Below are positions 6,488 to 9,929 of a stretch of DNA of 9,929 nucleotides, one piece after another (position 1 is the stretch's first letter; every line of letters starts with the position of its first letter). Under the pieces are notes generated by a model. It made no database searches. It had not been told where the DNA came from and was given only the letters and a program-made list of their open reading frames with translations. This DNA is from Deltaproteobacteria bacterium. GTDB lineage: Bacteria > Desulfobacterota > Desulfobacteria > Desulfobacterales > ETH-SRB1. A program made the translations under genes and the position numbers. Location: contig JAFDFV010000033.1 of assembly GCA_019309665.1 (NCBI GenBank), forward strand, positions 1 through 9,929, given 5' to 3'.

Positions 6488-6748
6488 GCGAAACACCGCG
6501 AGCCATGCGCCTTGAATCGTTAAATCAAACCATAATAACAACATGTTAAGTAGCTTTTGTGGATGTAATCCAAAAGGCGGAGCTGTCTACTTTCACGGAG
6601 ACTTTCCAGTACGATAAGGGTGGGTTGATTGAAAATATAAATTTTTCTTAGACAGGATCTACATGATGTTCAGGATTTTTTTCTTTTATGAAAATCTCTG
6701 TGATCTCTGGGAACTCAAGGGAAGTGTACGCGAGAAAAGAAACTATAG
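6488..6748 (+). other. 260-base gap between the Wza and sugar-transferase genes
   Basis: No credible coding frame. It begins with the CCATGCGCC motif (6503-6511), then the nested hairpin at 6548-6592 (listed separately), then an AT-rich stretch about 6636-6692, then GAAAATCTCTGTGATCTCTG (about 6689-6708), a low-complexity phrase often seen in intergenic DNA. No confident promoter is visible; the gap is long for an operon and may hold a leader RNA for the sugar transferase. Confidence 0.4.
6548..6592 (+). ncRNA. Candidate structured leader RNA (nested hairpin)
   Basis: AAGTAG (6548-6553) pairs with CTACTT (6587-6592). Immediately inside, CTTTT (6554-6558) pairs with AAAAG (6572-6576), and GGAT (6561-6564) pairs with ATCC (6568-6571) around a 3-base loop, leaving a two-base bulge. 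A GC-rich single strand, GCGGAGCTGT, remains at 6577-6586. It does not match a riboswitch class I can recall. It could be a cis-acting leader of the sugar transferase or an incidental fold. Confidence 0.35.
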
Positions 6749-7588
6749 ATGAGTAACCTCCGTCGCCAAATACTAATGGTCGCCTTTAAACTATCTGACA
6801 TGTTGATCATGATCGGCAGTTTTATGGCGGCTTGCATCGTCGTTTCCTATGGATTAGACACCATCTCCCTTGACCAGTTTCTTCACATGCGGATTAAGAT
6901 CGTAAATTTTGTCCTGTTTGTTAGTCTGCTTCTGTTGTGGCATACCATATTTTCCATGTTCGGACTATACCGGTCCAGACGTCTTTCACCGGTAAAGAAA
7001 GAAATTAAAGATATTGTCAAGGCAACTTCTCTGGGCACTTTTGCAATTTATATTTTATCTATTTTATTCCATATGGAAATGGTTAATCCGGTTTTTCTTA
7101 TCAGTTTCTGGGCAGGATCAACCGTGATAACGATTTTGACCCGGCTGGTCATGCGCTATACGATAAACTGGGTACGACGCCGGGGACGAAATCTGCGGTA
7201 TTTACTAATTGTGGGTACCAATTCCAGGGCGCTTCAATTTGCCGGGGATATCGAATCCAGCCCGGAGCTTGGCTATGTGATATCCGGGTTTGTTGATGAA
7301 GAATGGGAAGGGAATGGAAAATTAGAAAAGTTTGGATGGAAGCTGCTTTCAGATTTTAAAGGATTTACCGAGTTTATCAGGAACAATGTGGTTGATGAAG
7401 TACTTATTGCACTTCCCGTAAAATCCAGTTATCAGGAAACATCCCGAATAATAAATGCATGTGAAAAACAAGGCATCCTTGTCAGGCATTTTTCAAATAT
7501 TTTCGGTAAAAAACTTGCAAATTCCAAACCGGAACATTGTTATTGTCCGAAAACAAATCCGTGGAAAGCTCCGCTATTTCCGGCGTAA
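6749..7588 (+). pseudogene. 3'-truncated undecaprenyl-phosphate sugar transferase (N-terminal half only)
   Basis: The intact enzyme would transfer the first sugar phosphate to the lipid carrier at the inner membrane. Present are about four membrane helices (roughly residues 10-33, 50-70, 90-108, 113-133) and the Rossmann-like domain (YLLIVGTNSRALQFAGDIE at about 151-169, then GYVISGFVDEE). Family-like sequence ends at about residue 260 (RHFSNIFGKKLANSK), nucleotide ~7528. The remaining 19 residues, to the TAG-type end at 7588, read antisense through the PIN toxin gene and are foreign. The fifth membrane segment and the whole C-terminal catalytic transferase domain, normally about 200 residues, are missing. 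Without the catalytic domain no activity is expected. The upstream ribosome site is weak. Confidence 0.85.
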
Positions 7589-7823
7589 TTCCCAGAAAAA
7601 CGTATTCGTTGGATTCTAATATCAGTTTTATGAATTCCAGATATTCGATATCTATACTGAGTCTTTCTTTGTGCATCAGCATTGCTATTTCCCACAGCGA
7701 GATTTCACAAAATATTATTCCATCCGAATTATTGGCTGCTGAAATGGCTTTTTCTGCTTTTTCGGAGAGCATCTCTGGCTTCAAAGCATTCCAAATGATT
7801 ATGTGGGTATCTACAACAATCAT
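7482..7823 (-). pseudogene. Truncated PIN-domain toxin (VapC-like)
   Basis: 113 residues from an ATG at 7823 that overlaps the antitoxin stop as ATGA. The PIN RNase fold starts normally (MIVVDTHIIIWNALKPEMLSEKA, acidic D5; then IIFCEISLWEIAMLMHKERLSI, acidic E40). Family-like sequence ends at SDNNNVP (residue 98, nucleotide ~7530). The conserved DPADR/ATA region with the third and fourth acidic residues is missing and replaced by about 15 foreign residues read antisense from the sugar transferase gene. The toxin should therefore be inactive. The longer frame to 7838 is unlikely because the ATGA overlap is the usual antitoxin-toxin junction. Confidence 0.8.
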
Positions 7824-8050
7824 TTCATAGCCTCCCACTCTTCATCAATTGGGGATAGGATATCACCAATAGTGGCATTCTTGCCCAGTTTCCGCAAAAA
7901 TTTTCTTGACCTCTCCCTCTTATCTTCCACAGGGACAAGTCTCGCCATTTCATGACCGCGTGAAGTAATTGTAATAACCTGCCCTTTCTGAACCTTTTTC
8001 ATAAATATTGACAGATTTTCTCTCAGCGTACTGATACCTATTTTTTCCAT
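7820..8050 (-). CDS. Phd/YefM-type antitoxin of the PIN module
   Basis: 76 residues. The N-terminal DNA-binding fold is typical of the Phd/YefM family: ISTLRENLSIFMKKVQKGQVITITSRGHEMARLVP (about 6-40). The C-terminal part (ERSRKFLRKLGKN, then GDILSPIDEEWEAMK) would wrap around the PIN toxin. The start at 8050 is preceded by a G7 tract reading GGGGTGA at ribosome-binding distance. It overlaps the toxin gene by four bases (ATGA), so the two are coupled. Such antitoxins repress their own promoter; a good promoter lies at 8087-8115. The antitoxin looks intact although its toxin is cut, so it may persist as an orphan that neutralises related toxins. Confidence 0.85.
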   Translation of the reverse strand: MEKIGISTLRENLSIFMKKVQKGQVITITSRGHEMARLVPVEDKRERSRKFLRKLGKNATIGDILSPIDEEWEAMK

Positions 8051-8086
8051 ATTTTTGTCACCCCCCCTTTTTTTTTATCTAAAATA

Positions 8087-8115
8087 ATTATACAACTCAA
8101 TGCAGGAAAAATCAA
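8087..8115 (-). promoter_or_regulatory. Sigma70-like promoter of the Phd/PIN module
   Basis: On the minus strand TTGATT (8115-8110) is followed by a 17-base spacer and a perfect TATAAT (8092-8087) preceded by TTG. Transcription would start near 8080, about 30 bases before the antitoxin ATG. Confidence 0.6.
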
Positions 8116-8236
8116 GGTAAGACCTCTTATTCAGTCGACCTGGCCGAATAAAAAATGCAATTGCTTCGCAAAAGGAATAGATTCAAGCACTGTGATCAAA
8201 AGAGTAGGTTTTAATTTGCCCGGAGGACATGACAAT

Positions 8237-8265
8237 TATTGTGCCGACAAGCCGTCGGCATAATA
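8237..8265. repeat. Strong inverted repeat (12-bp stem, 5-base loop)
   Basis: The 12-base arms 8237-8248 and 8254-8265 pair with a single G-T wobble at 8241/8261; the core is TGCCGAC / GTCGGCA. No T-run follows on either strand, so an intrinsic terminator is unlikely. It may be a REP-like or recombination-associated palindrome between the two toxin-antitoxin modules. Confidence 0.6.
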
Positions 8266-8336
8266 GTCTGCGTCTGTCTGCGTGGGTCTGCGGCAAGGTT
8301 ATGGAACAACATTATGAAGGCTGGGGGTGCCAAGTC

Positions 8337-8394
8337 TACGTTTGACTCTTGCCCGTTAGGTTCATGAGGCAAAGCGAAAAGGATTTAGGGATAA
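8337..8394 (+). repeat. 58-bp direct repeat, copy 1
   Basis: Starts TACGTTTGACTCTTGCCCG and ends AAAAGGATTTAGGGATAA. It matches copy 2 at 9416-9473 at 54 of 58 positions with no gaps; the four differences are three G-to-A and one C-to-T change. CTGGGGGT precedes both copies (8321; 9391 and 9406). In copy 1 TTGCC and GGCAA form an inverted pair that is lost in copy 2. Confidence 0.85.
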
Positions 8395-8515
8395 AAACGA
8401 ATGCTGGAATTAACACTATGCTGGGATAAGAACTAATTTAAGGGATTTAGGGAGTAAGCAGAGGGAAGCTGGAAGCTCATAGCTTTATTGTATTTGGGAT
8501 TAAAAAAAGATAACT

Positions 8516-8806
8516 TTAAACTAAAAACCTTTTGAGTTCTTTGTAAAAGTTTTCACGTGAACCTATAAAGATAATTAAAACTTCTTTTTTGTCTTTTGCC
8601 ATATCAAATACTACCCGATATTGGACGCCGGCATGAAAAATTTTTATATAACGGAGACCAACGCTAAACCCTTGAAGCAAGCTCCCTTTTTCGGATGGAT
8701 CCCCTTCAAGTTCCAATAGTCCGGTTCTGATTTTATGTCTGATATGGGCATCAAACCTCTTATATTGCTTCTTTGCTCGTGGGCTTAAGTAGACATCATA
8801 TTTCAT
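8516..8806 (-). CDS. RelE/ParE-family toxin
   Basis: 96 residues from the ATG at 8806, which overlaps the antitoxin stop as ATGA. The fold signature is MKYDVYLSPRAKKQYKRF (strand and first helices), LLELEGDPSEKGSLLQG, then GLRYIKIFHAGVQYRVVFD and EVLIIFIGSRENFYKEL, the usual end of ribosome-dependent mRNA interferases or ParE-like gyrase inhibitors. Which target applies cannot be told. A longer frame to 8854 exists, but the coupled ATG is the better start. It is last in a three-gene operon (9297 to 8516) and appears full length. Confidence 0.85.
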   Translation of the reverse strand: MKYDVYLSPRAKKQYKRFDAHIRHKIRTGLLELEGDPSEKGSLLQGFSVGLRYIKIFHAGVQYRVVFDMAKDKKEVLIIFIGSRENFYKELKRFLV

Positions 8807-8994
8807 TTTAAATCTCTTAACCCTACACTTTTTCCCTGTTGATGGTTTTTCCATGCTTCTTTCCGCATTGCATCTAACGCTTTGGCATAATCTTTATTAA
8901 TGAAGAAGAATAGACGTTCCTTGTCGTCTTCACTTAGCTTGGAAGCAGCTTCGATTATCTTTTCATATGTGAGTTCTATGGCAATTTCCGGCAT
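8803..8994 (-). CDS. Small antitoxin partner of the RelE/ParE toxin
   Basis: 63 residues, rich in charged helices (IELTYEKIIEAASKLSEDDKERLFFFINKDYAKALDAMRKEAW). I do not recognise an exact family. The call rests on size, position directly before a RelE/ParE gene, and the four-base ATGA overlap with it. It starts at 8994 with a near-perfect ribosome site, TAGGAGGTG, seven bases before the ATG. It may bind and block the toxin through its C-terminal tail (HQQGKSVGLRDLK) and help repress the operon. Confidence 0.75.
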   Translation of the reverse strand: MPEIAIELTYEKIIEAASKLSEDDKERLFFFINKDYAKALDAMRKEAWKNHQQGKSVGLRDLK

Positions 8995-9012
8995 GATTTG
9001 GCACCTCCTAAG

Positions 9013-9297
9013 TTATCCACCTAATAGATAGCGATCGTGATTTTGGGCTGCGTTTTTCAAACAACCAGTTACAGCATTATCTCCAAGAGTATGGAATGTC
9101 TTCCATCCTTTTTTAGATGGTTTTGCCTCTTCTGTTATTTCTGAAGCGGCGTGAATACGAATTTCCCCGGTTTTCATTTCGACTTGCAATCGAGACCCCA
9201 ATCCGGCCTTATGCAGCCATTGCTCATCTATCCAAACGCCTTGACTAACATTTAAAATTTGTTTTTTTCCATGGCGAAACTCCTGCTTACATTTCAA
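9013..9297 (-). CDS. AbrB/MazE-fold antitoxin (VapB-like), probably frameshifted at its start
   Basis: The body is a swapped-hairpin AbrB-type DNA-binding domain (ILNVSQGVWIDEQWLHKAGLG, then LQVEMKTGEIRIHAAS) followed by KKGWKTFHTLGDNAVTGCL and NHDRYLLGG, a tail resembling VapB-like antitoxins. The open frame needs a TTG at 9297 with no ribosome site. A GCAGGAG at 9286-9280 instead points to an ATG at 9272-9270. That ATG reads only six codons before TAA, because the A-run after it (plus-strand T7, 9262-9268) puts it one base out of phase. With one more A the protein would start MEKKQILNVSQG. So this is either a frameshifted gene or one rescued by slippage on the A7 tract. It heads the operon with the antitoxin and RelE/ParE genes, 18 bases upstream; no matching PIN toxin is adjacent. 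Confidence 0.75.
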   Translation of the reverse strand: MKCKQEFRHGKKQILNVSQGVWIDEQWLHKAGLGSRLQVEMKTGEIRIHAASEITEEAKPSKKGWKTFHTLGDNAVTGCLKNAAQNHDRYLLGG

Positions 9298-9314
9298 AGA
9301 TTATCAATTGCAAT

Positions 9315-9343
9315 ATTTAATCTCAGGGACTTCTTTTTGTCAA
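9315..9343 (-). promoter_or_regulatory. Sigma70-like promoter of the AbrB-antitoxin-RelE operon
   Basis: On the minus strand a perfect TTGACA (9343-9338), a 17-base spacer, and TTAAAT (9320-9315). Transcription would start near 9308, which leaves room for the GCAGGAG ribosome site at 9286-9280 but only about ten untranslated bases before the TTG at 9297. That supports the ATG at 9272 as the original start. Confidence 0.6.
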
Positions 9344-9415
9344 TCATGTTTTTAATGCCCCCTGTGAAATGTTTGGGACTTTGAAAGAGGCTGGGGGTCA
9401 CATGGGCTGGGGGTT

Positions 9416-9473
9416 TACGTTTGACTCTTGCCCGTTAAATTCATGAGATAAAGCGAAAAGGATTTAGGGATAA
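9416..9473 (+). repeat. 58-bp direct repeat, copy 2
   Basis: The second copy of the sequence at 8337-8394 (54 of 58 identical, no gaps), preceded by two CTGGGGGT motifs (9391, 9406). It ends 26 bases before the recognisable part of a decayed four-helix-bundle gene, which suggests the repeat is 5' flanking sequence of that element type. Confidence 0.85.
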
Positions 9474-9499
9474 CAAATATAATGGAATAGTTGAATACT

Positions 9500-9682
9500 G
9501 GGACGAACATCGCTGAAGGGTTGCAGAAGAGATAGTGAGCGAGGACTTGCCAGGTTTATGAGCATCGCTGCCGGATCTGCAAGCGTATACAGGATAAAAC
9601 ATATAGAGAACTTAATCAACAGGTCAATGAGGTAAAGAGGATGTTGAACAGTTTTATCCAAAATCTAAACGCTAATGGCTAA
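9500..9682 (+). pseudogene. Decayed four-helix-bundle (IVS-type) gene
   Basis: Three blocks of family-like sequence lie in shifting frames. GTNIAEGLQKR (9500-9532) is followed by TAG and TGA. ERGLARFMSIAAGSASVYRIK starts at 9537 in another frame. ELNQQVNEVKRMLNSFIQNLNANG (9608-9679) returns to the first frame and ends at TAA 9680-9682. These match in order the ANIAEG motif, the ARF-SIA-GSA helix and the C-terminal helix of the family, compare 5298-5678. The N-terminal third and about 15 residues before the last block are gone. The minus-strand frame at 9464-9661 is only its shadow. Confidence 0.7.
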
Positions 9683-9695
9683 AAGCTAACCGCAC

Positions 9696-9720
9696 AGGTC
9701 GAAAAACCTTGATTTTTTTT
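9696..9720 (+). terminator. Weak terminator-like element before ahbB
   Basis: AGGT (9696-9699) and ACCT (9706-9709) flank CGAAAA, then TTGA and a T8 run (9713-9720). The stem is only four pairs, so this is a weak candidate. It lies between the decayed four-helix-bundle gene and the next gene. Confidence 0.25.
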
Positions 9721-9742
9721 ATATAATTTTTTATATTGCTTT

Positions 9743-9929
9743 ATGCTTACTGAACTTGAAAAAAAGATAGTTTCATTAATACAGGGAGATATTGCCATTA
9801 CTCAGCGCCCATATTTTGAAATCGCAGAGAAGATGGGGATTCCCGAAGAAGTTCTTCTGGATACTTTAAAAGATCTTTGCAAAAGAGGCGTAATAAGACG
9901 TTTTGGCGTAACAATCCGGCACCAGAAGT
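9743..9929 (+). CDS. ahbB: AhbB-like siroheme decarboxylase subunit (5' part, runs off the window)
   Basis: 62 codons are visible. They encode an AsnC/Lrp-type winged helix start: TELEKKIVSLIQGDIAITQRPYFEIAEKMGIPEE, then LLDTLKDLCKRGVIRRFGVTIRHQK. The combination of QRPYFEIAEKMG with the ending RRFG-T-RHQK is what I recall for AhbB and related NirD/NirL-type proteins, which remove acetate carboxyls from siroheme to give 12,18-didecarboxysiroheme in the alternative heme pathway of sulfate reducers and archaea. A general Lrp/AsnC regulator is less likely because of that motif. The ATG at 9743 is the first start after an in-frame TGA at 9710-9712; no Shine-Dalgarno is visible. A TATAAT at 9722-9727 is too close to the ATG to be a certain -10. 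The gene belongs to core metabolism and is unrelated to its neighbours. Confidence 0.75.
   Translation, partial: MLTELEKKIVSLIQGDIAITQRPYFEIAEKMGIPEEVLLDTLKDLCKRGVIRRFGVTIRHQK

Larger units (their letters stand above)
8051..8515. other. Intergenic stretch between two toxin-antitoxin modules
   Basis: No gene is visible in this 465-base gap. From left to right it holds an A9G7 purine tract (minus strand) and the Phd promoter, a 12-bp-stem hairpin (8237-8265), a TCTGCG-rich phrase (about 8267-8293, with TCTGCG at 8267, 8277 and 8287), the first copy of the 58-bp repeat (8337-8394), and a small inverted pair AAGCT/AGCTT near 8470-8485. It looks like a scar of several insertions. Confidence 0.5.

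Noticed and set aside
6541..6640. Known riboswitch or JUMPstart/ops element
   Set aside because: No conserved core of c-di-GMP, fluoride, glycine or ZTP riboswitches and no JUMPstart consensus could be matched by eye; only the hairpin itself is supported.
8237..8265. Palindrome as an intrinsic terminator
   Set aside because: No T-run follows the stem on either strand, and no gene ends within 150 bases of it on either strand.
9464..9661. 65-codon minus-strand reading frame
   Set aside because: It is antisense to the decayed four-helix-bundle gene and the 58-bp repeat, has no ribosome site and no recognisable motif.

Overview
This window looks like an accessory, heavily rearranged stretch of a Gram-negative, probably anaerobic bacterium. 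I favour a sulfate-reducing Desulfobacterota (Desulfobacterales-like). The reasons are the start of an AhbB-type siroheme decarboxylase gene at the right edge (alternative heme pathway), a GumC / tyrosine-kinase-like / Wza exopolysaccharide set of the exosortase-associated style, four-helix-bundle (23S rRNA intervening-sequence, IVS) genes, and a dense set of toxin-antitoxin modules. This lineage call rests on remembered family features; no search was possible.

Layout. (1) 1-~3604: a mobile element read on the minus strand, carrying in transcription order a small zinc-ribbon protein, a CHC2-type zinc-finger protein, a ParB/KorB-like helix-turn-helix protein and an rve/DDE transposase. The last three are translationally coupled or nearly so. 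Three ~69-bp tandem repeats lie between the first and second genes, and a 14-bp direct repeat pair marks the right end. No AAA+ ATPase partner is present. (2) 3605-~7531: a plus-strand exopolysaccharide cluster: a 5'-truncated Wzc/GumC chain-length protein, a CpsD-like ATPase with a lysine-less Walker A and an apparent ATC start, an AT-rich insert carrying a four-helix-bundle gene between inverted repeats, an intact Wza-like lipoprotein, a 260-nt gap with a nested hairpin, and the N-terminal half of a polyisoprenyl-phosphate sugar transferase. (3) ~7525-9310: toxin-antitoxin territory on the minus strand: a Phd-type antitoxin with a PIN toxin cut at the same base where the sugar transferase stops, then an operon of an AbrB-fold antitoxin (apparently frameshifted at an A7 run), a small antitoxin and a RelE/ParE toxin. 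(4) 8337-9473: a 58-bp sequence present as two direct copies bracketing the second toxin-antitoxin operon; the right copy lies just before a decayed second four-helix-bundle gene (9500-9682). (5) 9743 onward: the start of an ahbB-like gene, the only obvious core-metabolism gene.

How it fits together. Wzc, the kinase-like protein, Wza and the initiating sugar transferase would normally act as one envelope-spanning polysaccharide synthesis and export apparatus. Here the first gene has lost its 5' end and the last its 3' half, so the cluster is probably a relic. The neighbouring transposon, IVS insert and toxin-antitoxin modules are likely the agents or beneficiaries of this decay. The least familiar unit is the four-gene transposon.
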